A stretch of DNA of 64,000 nt from Himantopus leucocephalus (GCA_003993805.1 RSEF01000003.1:66543710-66607709); one strand, 5' to 3'; counted from the stretch's first letter, positions 1 through 12,470 are shown. Program-made: numbers and translations. Notes: generated from the letters alone by a model not told the origin.

Positions 1-556
1 AACGCCAACTCTCTCAGCCTGGCCTCATAGGAGAGGTGCTCCATGCCTCTGATCATTTTCGTGGCCCTCCTCTGGACTCAGTCCAACAGGTCCACGTGCT
101 TCTTATGTTGAGGGCTCCAGAGCTGGACACAGTATTCAAANTCCACGTGCTTCTTATGTTGAGGGCTCCAGAGCTGGACACAGTATTCAAAGTGGGGTCT
201 CATGAGAGCAGAGTAGAGGGGCAGAATCACCTCCCTTAACCTGCTGGCCATGCTTCTTTTGATGCAGCCCAGGATACAGTTTGCCTTCTGGGCTGCGAGC
301 GCACATTGCCAGCTCATGTTGGGCTTCTCATCAACCAACACCCTCAAGTCTTTATCCTCAGGGCTGCTCTCAATCTATTCTCCACCCAGCCTGTATTTGT
401 GCTTAGGATTGCTGCGACCGAGGTGCAGGACCTTGCACTTGGCTTTGTTGAACTTCATGAGGTTTGCACAGGCTCACCTCTACAGCCTGTCCAGGTCCCT
501 CTGGATGGCATACATTCCCTAGAGAGTATCTACCACTCCACACAGCTCCACACAGC
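1..556 (-). mobile_element. CR1 LINE fragment, reverse transcriptase C-terminal part, cut by window edge
   Basis: On the minus strand this encodes the region after the palm of a CR1 ORF2 reverse transcriptase. The frame from 347 down to 78 reads [11 protein letters not shown], then [12 protein letters not shown] and [19 protein letters not shown], all characteristic of avian CR1. The part from about 540 to 350 matches the stretch just after the catalytic FADD motif (QRDLDRL-type), but in a broken frame. The 5' end stops near 556, so the catalytic motif is absent. The 3' end lies left of the window. The copy is close in sequence to the one at 46286-47290, so both probably belong to one CR1 subfamily. 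It is not a functional gene. The family assignment is secure; the subfamily was not determined. Confidence 0.93.
91..191. repeat. 50-bp perfect direct repeat flanking a single N (probable assembly artefact)
   Basis: Bases 91-140 and 142-191 are identical and are separated only by an N at 141. The duplicated segment is internal CR1 sequence, and ordinary CR1 order continues on both sides. The simplest reading is two contigs whose overlapping ends were placed side by side without merging. A real tandem duplication cannot be excluded from sequence alone. Confidence 0.9.
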
Positions 557-1009
557 TATTATCTCTTCTATGACTGGTGAGATAAAGGGAGATTCAGTGG
601 GTCCTCTGTCCTCTGGAAACACTTACTTCTAGTTGCTGTATGCTGAAGTAACAGAGATTTATTAGCCTACAGAGTCAGATGTACATGCCTGTAGGTAGAC
701 AGACGACCTCAGAGCATGGAAGGTCCTCATCTCAGGCCTGTTCTTCCCTTTTCAGTATGATATGAATGAGTAAAAGCCTTCCAGAGACTTCCTGCTTTAT
801 CAGTTGTATTCTCTCAGTTATCTTTGGAGAGCCTAAAGATGCCTTTTCAATGTTTTGTGCTCTTTCTTGCCTTTACAAATGTCATCTGTATTCTACCTCT
901 GGTAGTTAGAACTGTTTCATAGGGAATGCAAAATCTTCCCCGTGTACTCTGGCATTTACTTGAATGTGCAGAAGGACCAGATTCTTTCATACTTTAGTCC
1001 CTGAAGCTT

Positions 1010-1071
1010 GAGATTTAATTAATAATCTAATTCTTAGTTCGAGATTTAATTAATCATCTAATTCTTAGTTC
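1010..1071. repeat. 31-bp tandem duplication
   Basis: Copy one is 1010-1040 and copy two is 1041-1071. They are adjacent and differ at one base (taataatc versus taatcatc in the middle of the unit). The near identity points to a recent local duplication, probably replication slippage in AT-rich sequence. Confidence 0.9.
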
Positions 1072-1352
1072 AGACGAGTAAAAATGCCATGAGTGTTCAT
1101 TTAGTTCTTTTACCTTCTGGCACATTTCCCTTTTTTAGGATGATTCTTCTATCCTCTGGAATCAAAATAGAAATGCAGAAAATAATTCTTTGCATTTTAT
1201 TACAGAGAATTATTTTCTTAATCAGAGACTCGAAATTTGCTTCCTGGTAAGATACACTTTTATGAATTTAAAAAATAAATAATGAGAGTTTTCAATTTAA
1301 TTATTTTATCCTGAAGGGGAAATATATATGAAGGTAGGATATTGTGTAGGTC

Positions 1353-1368
1353 TGTGTGTGTGTGTGTG
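1353..1368. repeat. (TG)8 microsatellite
   Basis: A pure run of eight TG units within AT-rich DNA. It is short and probably only weakly polymorphic. Confidence 0.85.
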
Positions 1369-3260
1369 GTTATGGGTAATTCATTAAAAACACATTCTTC
1401 ATCCTGCCTGCCCCTGGAAATGTGAAAGGTTAGCCTTTTTAGAGTTGCCACCTGTGAGATGAGGGATCACTAGTTCCGTCTTCCTCCCAAGGACCCACAG
1501 TGTTCATTCTTGCTATAATGAAGAAGTTGATTGATGGATGTCACCCTCCGTGCTGTTGACATCCTTATCTCCCCCTGCTTTATGCAACAGGCATTACCTC
1601 CTTCAGGCAGATGGTTTCTGAGTGCTGCATCCACTACTTACTTCCACTACCCCCTCGGCATGCTTGCCTTCAGCACACATGCCCATTGGCAGCAACCTAT
1701 ATGTCTGTCTGTCAGTGGCTCTGTAATGAGACCAATTTATTAGGTTACATAATCCTACCTCTTTAGGGAAGGGGGGAAAAATTGCACAGCACACTGGAAG
1801 AAATCTATCCTGGCTTCTAATTCTCAGAACTGTGGGAGGTAATTTCTTTTTCCTAAAAAAACCCACCAAACAAAAAAAGGTAGAGGTAGGCTGGCATATT
1901 TGAAATTAGTTCAATTCAGGGCCATATTGCAATATTTTCTTACTGTTATGGCTTACTGGTTTACTACATTCAGAAGGGGGAGTGAATCAAAATGCCATTT
2001 GCAGACTCCTCTGGGCTTTGTAGCAGGCCAGAGACAACTCAGCTGTGTCATTGTTTTCCTGACATGATTGTACTGCAACTCACTTTATCTGCAATTAATT
2101 TTATCAGCCACTGTTGTTTCCTTTAAAAAGCATAGCATTTTGTTTTGTTGAAGAATTCTGTTACTGTTGCTTCATTTTATATTTCATTACTGGCAATTCT
2201 CAAGAAAAGAAGAAAAACCTAGATAAATCTTCATTATGATGCTTATTTTACACATAGGATCACAACCTTTGGGTTGTAGAGATAGCGCAATGCTAGAGGC
2301 TTGGATGTGATACATGAACAGAGAATGAGGACAACAGGTTAGTCTCTCCATATACTAGGCACTTTATACAAGAAGGTGACACTGCATAGCCAGGTCCAGC
2401 CAGGTCCAAGAACTTGCAATGTAAGTAGAGAAGATGGAAAAAAAAAGACAATAGAGAATATTCATGTAAATATTTCAGGAAAAATATTAACAACTTCTAT
2501 GACAAAAATGACCACAAATTCCAGCAAAGCTCAAAATGCTATTGTGCTAACTGCTTCAGTGAAAGGCAACAACAACAAAATTAAACTCAGCCTGTATAAT
2601 ATCAGAACCTAATCTTGAATCAGTTTCCCTGAGTTCCCCCTGGTAGAGAGAGAAGAGCACATCTAGGGGATAATTCAGAGGTTAGATAGGTTGAAATGCC
2701 TTTTAGAGGTGCCTGATGCTAAGGTGGATCAACCCAGACACAGAGGACCATTATCTTTTTCTAAGAAAAATAAGATACATTATATGTGAAAATAATTATC
2801 AAAAGACAGGTTAGAAACACAACTAAATTTTGGGTTCATTTGGTTTTGAAGGGAAAACAAAATGTAATGGCCATAACTCTTTGAATGTATTTGAAAATAT
2901 ATTCAAAAAATAATTCCTGAAGTTTGTGGCTCAGAAGAGAAACCTTTCTAGCAGTAGCTAGTTGAAAACTCTCAAGAGGAAAAAAAAAAATACTTTGTCT
3001 TTCCATGTAATAGATATTAAGTGCCCAATGCTCTGCTCAAGAACTATATCTCCCTACTAAATAAACCAGGCTGGGGACAATTCTCTACCCAGCTGTTATA
3101 GAAAAGTGCGTTGCATCTAAACTTCCTATTGGTAGCACTCTCGTGCTCATTCCTGCTGACTCCTGAACTGTGTCTGGGAACTGTTTGGAAAAGTGGTTTT
3201 TGGCACAGGACAAAACGGGGCTAAAAAGCAGGATAACAAATTAACAGTAGAAGCGATCAC

Positions 3261-3317
3261 GTGCCAGTATTCTGGCACTGTTTTATCTGCTAGCACAGAG
3301 GTAGCCAAATTGGCTAC
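3261..3317. repeat. Cluster of three short perfect palindromes
   Basis: 3261-3278 has arms GTGCCAG and CTGGCAC around a 4-base centre. 3288-3295 is the perfect palindrome TGCTAGCA. 3301-3317 has arms GTAGCCAA and TTGGCTAC around one base. Three perfect inverted repeats within 57 bases is more than expected by chance in this AT-rich background. They could be a remnant of a palindromic DNA transposon or a dimeric-factor binding cluster; neither is shown. Confidence 0.7.
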
Positions 3318-5439
3318 AACTGATTTACCTACAGCTGGCTCAAGATTCAAGCTTTTAACAAAGTCATCCAGCTATAAGACTGGGATATGAAAGCACAGTA
3401 AACAGGCCCTAAGGTTCCCACTCACAGTCTTACTGTAGAGCACCTTATGTGGCAGCTAAGCAATCTTGCCTCTACCTAAGTCCAGGGTTTCTTTATACAC
3501 ATAATCCGTAACAAAGCACTGGAAGAATTCATCTCATGTGCACTCCCTTACTAATTCATTTTTTGAGCCGAACACTGAATAGAAAGCCACAAGCCTCAAT
3601 GCAACAAGAAATACAAAGTTGCGGCTCCTGGTGTTGCTGCTCAAACCCAGGCTACCAGCTCCCCTAGTGGAAAGTTCTCTGCATTGAACTTGAGTCAAGA
3701 TTTCCTCTATACAAATGCCTGGATGGTGAGCTTACAGAGACACAAAAATAACCAGAGCACTCACTAACCCCAGAGGGCATTGATGCTGCATTACCATCCA
3801 TTCCTTGTCAGACTTAACATATTTATTATACAGAACATCTTCGGGAAAAGAACAGACATCATAGTGATTGGTGAACAAAAGCGGAAAAGAATAAACACAG
3901 TACAATGGATATCACTCAAGCAGAGTAATTCATCTAACATACAGAAACAAGGGAAATATCCCCAATCAAAACTATCTGCTCCTTAAGCCTAAACATTCAA
4001 TAACTTCCCAGCTTTGGAATGTATGTGCATCTCCTCCCTGGGTTTCCTGGGGTTTACATTATCATTTGCAAGGTATATTATGACAAGTTATTTACTTTGG
4101 GCCATTGCCCTGAGGCGTTTGGGTGTCTTTCCTTTCAAAGAATGTCATAAATAAACATGAATAATCTGCATAAAGGGAGATGACTTTATCTTACAACAAG
4201 TCAGAAGAGCAGGCTATACTCCTCCACACACCGTTCACTACATATATTTGCTTTTGTCTGATCATAAATGCGGTAAACTTTTGTGTGTTAGATAAATAAA
4301 CAAACCTTTCCTGTTATACTGTACAGCACTGCATTCACATTCAAACAATGAGATGTTCAATTAAGTCAAATAGTTTCTACCAACAAAAGCTTCTATTTTA
4401 CTGTCAACATTATTTTTTCTATGCTATGCTAACAGATGAATAATTGTGCAGCTAATAAACAAGTAATTCAGTTTAAAACCAGTAGCACTTGTCAAACAAC
4501 TGTTCCTTAACATCACTCTCTGACATCCCCCAGCATTACCTCATGAGGCTAGAGACAGGGAACAAGGAAGGCTTTTAGATTAAGCAACAGAGAGTCTCCA
4601 TAGCTCCCAAAATAGCAGAGAGAAAGGCAAAAATAGTTAGACATGCTGATTGTATTGTTATAACTTAAATTGTATTCAGATGCGAACTCCGACGTGCCAA
4701 AAACTGTAAGAGCTGAGCATGAAAGATCAGAAAAGTGACATCTGGTATTGGATGCCCCTCCAGACATGACTAATACCATTGGTATTGTGTAGGCTTTGCC
4801 CTTCCTAATTTAATAGTCAAATGTAAAGATTAGGCCCCCACAGCTCCTACAGTATCACGAGAGACTGTTTTACTGTATGTCTATGTAAAATTCCCTACTA
4901 TCCTTCTCCATGGATCTCCACAGATGGGCTGACTTTGAATAGGCATGTATATCTTTCATATTGCTATGGACAGTTCATCTCATTACTTCCAGCTGGTGGA
5001 TTTACAACTGAACCATATGACTCCATCCATTATTAGTGGGAAACGAGGGAAATTTGACCACTAAATATTGATTTTATGCAAGAGCAAGTTTTTATTGCAC
5101 AGTACGTGACACATATATGCAGCTAGGCCCACGCTTCCTCTTCATTAAAGCTAGAGTTATAGCTGTAGATTTCCAGTGCATTATTAACAGCACAGTCCAA
5201 GTATATTTAAGTCTTTGACTTTACTGTCATAGATATCCTAAGCCAGTCAGTATTAAGAATTTAAAACTTTCTCCTTCCCTGAAGTTAGTCTCTGAAGTCA
5301 GAAACACAGATCTCATTTTTTTCTAACCAAGATGATCCTTTCTCTGTAAGTTTGTTGCTGCCACATCAGACTAGCTAGCGGTATTTTTTAGCCTTTCATA
5401 TAATAAAGCAGAATAATAATATGCAGCTTTCCTAGAGCT

Positions 5440-5610
5440 CTTTGCGAATGTAGGCTTTAAAGTATTTTGACCAAGGAAGTGTATTTACCCACCCTTCACA
5501 GATGGAGAAATTGTGCCATACAAAACCAGCAGGCCTGTTCCAAGTGACAAAGCAAACTGACACAAAGCTAACTGCAGAGGAGCTTCCTGTCATGTATCTT
5601 GCTCTCTCTG
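5440..5610 (+). mobile_element. MIR-like ancient SINE relic
   Basis: The order of short matches follows the amniote MIR core and 3' part. 'cacagatggagaaattg' stands where MIR has the acagatgaggaaactg segment. It is followed by 'ccaagtgacaaagcaaactg', in the position of the aagtgacttgcccaaggtcacacagc segment, then by a degenerate cagagcagg-like stretch. The copy is heavily diverged, so its ends are approximate. A 145-codon open frame at 5502-5939 runs across it and is probably fortuitous. Confidence 0.5.
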
Positions 5611-8600
5611 TGACCCAAATGTACATGTCTTCAAAGCCATTAACCATGATTTTCTTATGTGTCAAGGCACGTGATGGCAGCCCTGAAGGGATGACAGGGG
5701 TGACATGGATGACACCTCTGAAGGATCATGGAAATGCTGGTCTGCAAGAGAAGCAACATGGTAAATTCTACCATGAAACAACCAGCCAAGGAAAGAAATC
5801 CACAAGGGTTGGGAATGTGAAGGTCAGTGTGACATTTCACATGAGGAAGACTTTACCTATTTTAAAATTACTTTTATATTTATTTATTTACTTTGTACTT
5901 ACTTCATTACATTTACAAGAAAAATGTGGATGCAACTAAACAGACAAGCTTGGGCACAAAATTAGACTGAGCTGAAATTCCATGATAAGACTCTGCAAAC
6001 ACTTACTCCATAGTAAGTGAGTGACAGCTTAAAAAAATCCCCAAAACACAAAGGCTCAAATTTTGTCACTTCATTGGTGTAGAGTAGTACACCAACTTTA
6101 ACATATAAGGTATAACGCGTGAGCCTTGCTCACAGTGTATTAACATTGACCTTTTCTTTCCTATAACAGAACAGTGTGGTTATTCTCTCTAATATCTGCT
6201 GCAGGAACAGATCATGTTGACTTGACTATGAATTAGCCCTGTATATGACGGTGAGCCGCTAGATTTCACACCAAATAATTTAAAACTGATATCTGAAAGC
6301 CTCTTAGCAAACCATAGAAAGCATACACAGAGGACCCAAGACATTATCTACGCATCAAATAGAAACCCACGTTGAATCAGGCAGGCTTAACCTGAATATT
6401 ATCAATACTGAAGGACGGAAGAGAGAACAAACCTTACGATTCAGAGGTTCACTTTGGTTTGGCTAAGGACCCAATGCTTGAACGTTCATTTGGGTTTCAT
6501 CCAGACTGCCTGACCATCTTTGATCTTCAGAACTAGCCTGGAAGTCTTGCAAAAACAGGGTATTCTTGTGAAACTTCCAGTAATTTCTCTTTCTGGTCGG
6601 GTTGAAATACCGTAAAAGTAGTCTTTTTTGTGGTATTTCACTGGGTCGTTAAACTCCAAGCACAGTGTCGGTGCTCAATAAATAATACATAAGTGTAGTC
6701 TTTCAACACGTCCATTTCCAATCCTGATCAGACATGGGAAGTGAAGAAGAGTGAAAAATCAAAAGAAACGGTCAACTCAAGTCTCAAAATGTATTTAACA
6801 TTTGTGGTTTTGAAGCCAGAAAAGGAGGCCCCATGGCTGCTGTGCAACAACACAGTCACCGCCATCACTGGAGGAAAAAGGATGGGTTTGCTGGCCATGG
6901 TCAGAAAAGAGACGATGGTCATGTACCACGTGGGAGAGTCCTTCCAAAAGCCATGCTAGTAATGTGGTTTAAGTTTTAAGCTAGTGCTCTGAACAACGAA
7001 ACATATCCCTTATCTTTTAGCATCCAAAAGTTCTCAAGCTTAAAAGTCAAGAAGAACTTTTTAGTCCTTTAAGTTCTTGGTGTTTTCTCCTTTATTTTCA
7101 ATGCCTTCTATCATATATTTTTAAATCTTAACACAGATCTCTGGCTCCTTGTAAACAAAAGCACAGTTAAGATGACACTTCTTCCTACCCTTATATTGAC
7201 AGAGGTAGGGGAAGGGGGGAGATCCGTGTGACAGCTGGCCACCACAGTCAACCTGATTTCTAAAGAACAAAACGTCTTGACGTCTCAGACAACAGACATC
7301 AGATTTAGGGAGAGGGGTGTGCAAACTGGCCAGGGGAATATCAGCAATTTACATATAACCCACATGAGAATTTCTGCAGCCATTATTAAAACTTAAACGC
7401 ATGTGATGATTGCACAGAACAAGCTGGAATTTCTCTAATTTGGAAGTTAGGCACTTTTTATATTATATAACCTTACCCTAGGATCTAAACAACAAATGTG
7501 TCCATTTTTCTTTTGGAACAGAAAATACTTAGCTTAATACTGACTTTTTCTCACATAGTACCTCAAATCAAAAAGAAAAACATGAAAAACTGTATTTTTG
7601 CACTTATCTTTCAAGTTACATCAATTTGTTTTTCTGTCTGCTGAAAAAAGCTACATCCAAGGAAAATGAAAAACATATGGTTTTAAATAGTTTAAGCCAT
7701 GAATATGAGTCAGTGCTACTAAATTTTATGATACATTCCACCTAATTAATGTGACAGAATATACTGAAGATATACATTTCTACATATATTATGAAAGATA
7801 ATAAACCACTTCATAGTTATGTTTAACATATGCAGAGATATACACACATACACACACACAGTTGTTACAAATGCAGGTAAATATTAAATCTATTTTTGTA
7901 GGTTACTTATATATACTTGTATTGCACTGAAAGCAAAAATACTTATAAGGGAAAATTTTTGACAAGCTGACTTCTACAGTAGCAGGGTCTATGTTAGTGA
8001 GCATTATATATTTTATGTACTTATATCTTAACTGTCTAGCTTTGGTTTTCTGATGCAGTGTGCTCGTAGTTGTAGCTGAATATTGACACAACGCAACACC
8101 CTGGAGTAATCTTTGGTGATTAAAACTGTGTAGCACAGCAGACTGTCTACTCCCATGCGAACACAACAAAAAATTCATTAACTTTGAGTTTTCACATGCA
8201 ACAAAAGAAAAGCCTTAGTTCCAAATGTTCTCAAGAAAGGGGCTTCGCCTTTCAGCATACTGATCATTTAAAAAATGTATGAGTGGTTTAGTAGTTTAAG
8301 GCCTATGGTCTTTTGGAAACAAAGGATATGACCAGATGAGCTCCAAAGAGTCTATTTTCGGGGAGCTGAAAATAACCCTGCCTTGTCACTTCACCTGTCA
8401 CCTTGAATTATCCATCCCACAAGAAAGTATGCTGTCCTCTAGCCTGTTTATCACAGCGTTCGCTATCTCAGCCTAAACCCACTGCGTTACAAACTTCAGT
8501 TACTAGACTTCGCACTGCAGCAGGCACTTCATGCACGCTTGCCTGATGCTGCAGACTCTGCTGCCGGGGCACTGAACTCACGCAGGAGAGCAGCAACCAT

Positions 8601-9124
8601 CAGCCAGGAGACAGTCACACCCTGAACCACTTCCAGCAGAGTCTTTGCAGTATAGCTGACTGTGCCCTGAGGCTTCTCCAATCACAACATTTTGTGATTA
8701 TGGAATACCATCCGCTTTGTGTTGCTTTCTTTCTACGCAAAAAAAAAAAAGAGTTCAAATCTGTTTTATTACTCTTCATTGGAAAATCATTCTGCATTTC
8801 TGAGCACTCATGTTACCCACCGCTGTAGCCTACATCCCCTTTGGTGTGGAGGAACGGGCCTCTACACACTGTTTCAGAGGGGGCTACACCATGGTCTTCA
8901 TCACACAGTGGAAGAACAAAGTTGCTTGCTTCATTCTCCATGAATGAGCACTGAACTGATACTTTTCTTTCCCTCAAGATCTCATTCCTGAATGGGAATA
9001 GTCAACTTAAAGGTTATTATTCTATAAATAATGTTAGGGTTGTTATTTTTCCATGTGTGTCACTTTATGTTTATATATTGATTTTTTTGCTGCCGTCTAT
9101 TTCTCCATCACTTAGTGTTGTGTC
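5611..9124. other. Unique AT-rich non-coding DNA
   Basis: No recognisable gene or repeat family apart from a short CA run at 7841-7861. A slightly GC-richer patch at about 8455-8900 contains small open frames, including one of about 46 codons from 8810, with no identifiable domain. The rest is low-complexity AT-rich sequence. Confidence 0.55.
7841..7861. repeat. Short (CA)n microsatellite
   Basis: An interrupted CA run (tacacacatacacacacaca) in AT-rich DNA, about ten units with one TA interruption. Confidence 0.8.
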
Positions 9125-9430
9125 ATCCCCGTCAGTTTTTTGCAGACAGCTTTACTACCTTAAGTAACTGAGCATCATCAGCGAACTTCGTTGCCTCACT
9201 GCTCATCTCTTCCCCAAATTATCTATGAAATCCATGCCTGGGCCCGTGCTGCTCGGGCCCATCACGTATTACTGTGGCACTCTATGCATAAACTTCAGTG
9301 TGAAAAGTGCCTTTTATTTCTATCCACTGCTTCCTAATGTTTAACCACCTTTTATCTGTGAAGATCTTCCTTCTTATCCTGTGGTAGCTGTGTTCCCTTA
9401 GAAGCTTTTGGTGAAAGACAGTGTTACAAT
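9125..9430 (-). mobile_element. Ancient CR1/L3-like LINE, reverse transcriptase palm region
   Basis: Read on the minus strand this is a degenerate CR1-clade reverse transcriptase. The left part, in minus sense, keeps codons for F-A-D-D at 9174-9185, the catalytic motif of LINE reverse transcriptases. Upstream of it in element order (higher coordinates) are matches to the old amniote CR1/L3 consensus: the plus strand shows 'gaagcttttggtgaaagac' near 9400 and 'cactgcttcctaatg' near 9328. Many stops and indels make it a fossil. It is far more diverged than the CR1 copies at 1, 22.8 and 46.3 kb, so it inserted much earlier. Confidence 0.75.
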
Positions 9431-9636
9431 TGAAGCATGCCAATTAAATAATCCTGTCTAGAAAAAGAAATGTATTTAAACATGTGTTAACCAAATTAAA
9501 TGAAACTTCAGAAGAAAACGTTTTGAATTCTATCTTATCCAATAGCAAAATCATAGGGTCCTACACCAGACATTTAGAACACATTAACACATAATGACTA
9601 ATGTACATGAACACCCACTTTTTTCATCAAGTCTAG

Positions 9637-9786
9637 ACAAAACCTTTTTCGGAAATGCCGTGCTAGAATACCAGTCACGGCAACCTCACTATTAACTTAG
9701 GATGTGTCCCATAAGCTGGTGTGTGTTCGTCCTGAACACTTATACTTTTGGCATTTCCGGTGAACCTTTCTGGTTCGGAGTTTTGT
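9637..9786. repeat. CpG-containing patch with imperfect inverted repeat
   Basis: CGGAAATGCC at 9650-9659 is the exact reverse complement of GGCATTTCCG at 9751-9760. Outside the arms, 'acaaaac' on the left and 'gttttgt' on the right also pair, with an extra segment in the right arm. The 150 bases hold several CpGs in DNA that is otherwise CpG-poor. It might be a small foldback element or a regulatory patch. No family is recognised. Confidence 0.45.
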
Positions 9787-10355
9787 AACTGCCGGGCTGA
9801 CTGGCGAGTGGTGCAGCCCCGTCCTTTGCATCACCAGCTGATTATATAATAAGAAACACATGAAGAGATTTTAGTTTATTATTTCTTCACTTGCCAACAT
9901 GACTTTGGTGTAACTAATAAAAGAAGGAATATTTCTCTGTGTTCCTTATTATGAACTAAAAGTGTAAAAAACACTTTTTAATGTAATGAAAAATGTATGA
10001 TTCCTTGGCCAAGTTGGCATATACCAACTTGTCTTCCCGCTTCTGGTTTTAATAGAAAGGAAAAGGGACATATTACTTTCATAAAAACTTGATTACATTA
10101 TGGGCCATGTCCTTCCTCCAATTTGTGTAGTAACTGCCCTGTAATGGTTGTAGTGTTTATTTAGCCAGATGCAGTTAAGTTGTGGTGCCTTACGTTAGTA
10201 GTCATGCCAAATCAAGCTACTAATGAAAATCCATTTCTGTGAAATGATAAAGGCTGTGAAAAACCCTGAAAACACAAATATCTTTGACTGTAAAAATGTG
10301 CCACTCTAAGGAGCATCTTACTTGGGTCTTTTAAATACTTCTGCCTGACCCCCAC

Positions 10356-10391
10356 CCACACACACACAAAAAAAAAAAAAACACAAAAAAA
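10356..10391. repeat. CA run joined to an A-rich tract
   Basis: A short CA run (cacacacacac) followed by about 14 A residues and then acacaaaaaaa. It is simple low-complexity sequence. The A tract could be a retroposon tail, but no body is seen upstream. Confidence 0.8.
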
Positions 10392-12470
10392 GCATGAATT
10401 CTTTAGCTCCAGAAAACTTATAAACTTCACATTGGCTTTACTCTAATTTATTCTGTTCTTTACATTGGCTTGGCTCTAGTCACTCAAGTGTCAGTGAAAT
10501 TTCACATCTTAGTTATAACTCTCTTCTTATGACCCCAACAACCTGCGAATTTCCAAGTTTTCCAGCAGATTCAATTTCTGTAACTCAAGGCAAAGTAGCT
10601 CACAGGTTTCATGTCGCATTGTTATAGTTTCCAAGCAATTGTAATTAACTTGCTGTGATACACAGTTCAATTTTTCTGTAACTTTCCCCTCAGTAGGACA
10701 AAACATCAGTGGTCTACACTGCTGAACCATAACCCAACTATTCCTTCCGGTTGTGCTGATTTTGCATTCAGAAGTACCAAAAACCATGGGTTTCTACTGA
10801 AAAACTTGGGGTTCCCATAACTGTAGAGTCCCACAGTAATTCAGACAATGTACAGGGTATTTAAATAATGTAGAGTGGCTGAATTTGCCTTTCTGCGAGA
10901 TCCATGTTCAAAAGTTTCTCAGGCAATGTTTATGTTTTTACTGCAATCTGGAAAGATATATTAGGTCTGCTACTTTGGGTGAAGGAGATCATTATATCAT
11001 CCTCATATCAAGCTTGCATTTTAGACAAATGCTTTTGGTCTTTCTCCGTGGTTGGAAACATAAAATGCTGGATGTCCAGTGGGCCACACGGCCACAAAAC
11101 CCTCGCTATTGACAAAGATAGAAAGTAGGTCTAGTCCTTTCACTGCAACAATTATGATTTGATGAAAGAATTATACAGCTTTTCACATGAACTGGGACAG
11201 AATTATTTTTAAAAAGGAGCTTCAAAGATATTACAGAGGCCTTCAAACTCTCCATAGACCACTGGCAATCCACAGAGAGTCAGCTGTTATTCTCATTTCC
11301 AGCTAAGAGAAACAAAACAGATGGGAGGAGATGAGGAACAAAAGCAGAAAATGCAAGTGTTTTGTTTTTCAGAAAGGGAAAAACATTTATCACACTCAAT
11401 ACAGTACAAATGCATAAATACTTTCCTAGTATTAATTTTCTGTGTAAGCAACTGCTGTCATTGCCACAGGGGTATTATGCGAGTGTGCTTAACAGAGGAG
11501 GCAGCCCACACAGTTCTGAAGGGGAGGGGACCTGGTACTGGATACCAGCTCTTTTAGAAAGAGATTATCCACATTAATAAATGTTTTAGCACTCCTCCCA
11601 ATGGAATTTGAAGACAATTTTTAATATCAGTAATTTTCCAGACAGAATCCTAGTGGCTGACTATGCCCAGTTTGGGGTAATGAAAATTTAATTTCCTTAA
11701 ATTCTTATGTGCCCAATTTTCCTTCCTCCATACTGAGAAAAAAATGAAAACTAAATAATACTTATGCAAAAGCATTCTATCACTTCAGCTGTAAGAATTG
11801 CAAAGACCAAACTTCAAATAGCAAATGCTATTTAGCAATGGGGAAACTAGTCTAAACAAGTTGATGGAATCTTTTTGCAGTCTCTGACAGAGTGATCAAT
11901 GGTGAGGATGTGGCATATAAAACTATTTGTTAAAAAATGCAGCTTGCTGGGATTTTGTGTGGGATAGCACGTAAGCTGCAAATATCAAGTGTAACCTCTT
12001 GTCTTAAGCTACAGGGCACATGTCCCGTTGGGACTTCTGTGTTCAGCTGCCAACCACTCAGACTTTCATATTATAATGTTATCCCGTATCTAAGGCATAG
12101 TCCATTTTGGAGTCTCTGACGTTCTTCAATTTATTCCAATTGCACTTAGTAGCTGTACAAAGCCACTGCGATACAAACCAAAGAGAAAAACACAGATCCT
12201 GTAAAGTGTAAAAACTAATGCCTTCTGTCTTGGATTTTCCAAAAACACTGGTAATTCTGAATTACTTTGTTTCCATAAGTGTCTCTGCTTGGACACTCTG
12301 AAGCAGCAGTAGCCTGGCTCATAAGACTCTTCTGAACATCACCTGAAGCCTCTTTTCCCCTCCAAGCTTCACAAGGTAAAATTCTGACGTGATTTTACAA
12401 AAGTTGTGACTTTTTGGTGGCCTATGAAAGTTTTGATGTCAAGGGCTTTAAGACTACAGGGTTTTTTGGT

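Larger units (their letters stand above)
557..5439. other. Unique AT-rich non-coding DNA
   Basis: I see no gene, RNA or named mobile element here. Open frames are short (at most about 108 codons, and that one lies over the CR1 flank), lack recognisable domains and have no coding-like structure. Details worth noting inside it are annotated separately: a 31-bp tandem duplication at 1010-1071, a (TG)8 run at 1353-1368 and a cluster of palindromes at 3261-3317. Confidence 0.6.

Noticed and set aside
3657..3670. CTCF-like core (ccactagggg in minus sense)
   Set aside because: Only the central part fits; the following GCGC portion of the motif is missing.
5502..5939. 145-codon plus-strand open frame
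   Set aside because: It overlaps a MIR-like relic, has no domain and ends in a compositional hydrophobic stretch; length is within chance for a window this size.
8810..8945. Small plus-strand frame of about 46 codons starting at an ATG
   Set aside because: The translation looks vaguely protein-like, but it is short, preceded by a stop in frame and matches no family I know.
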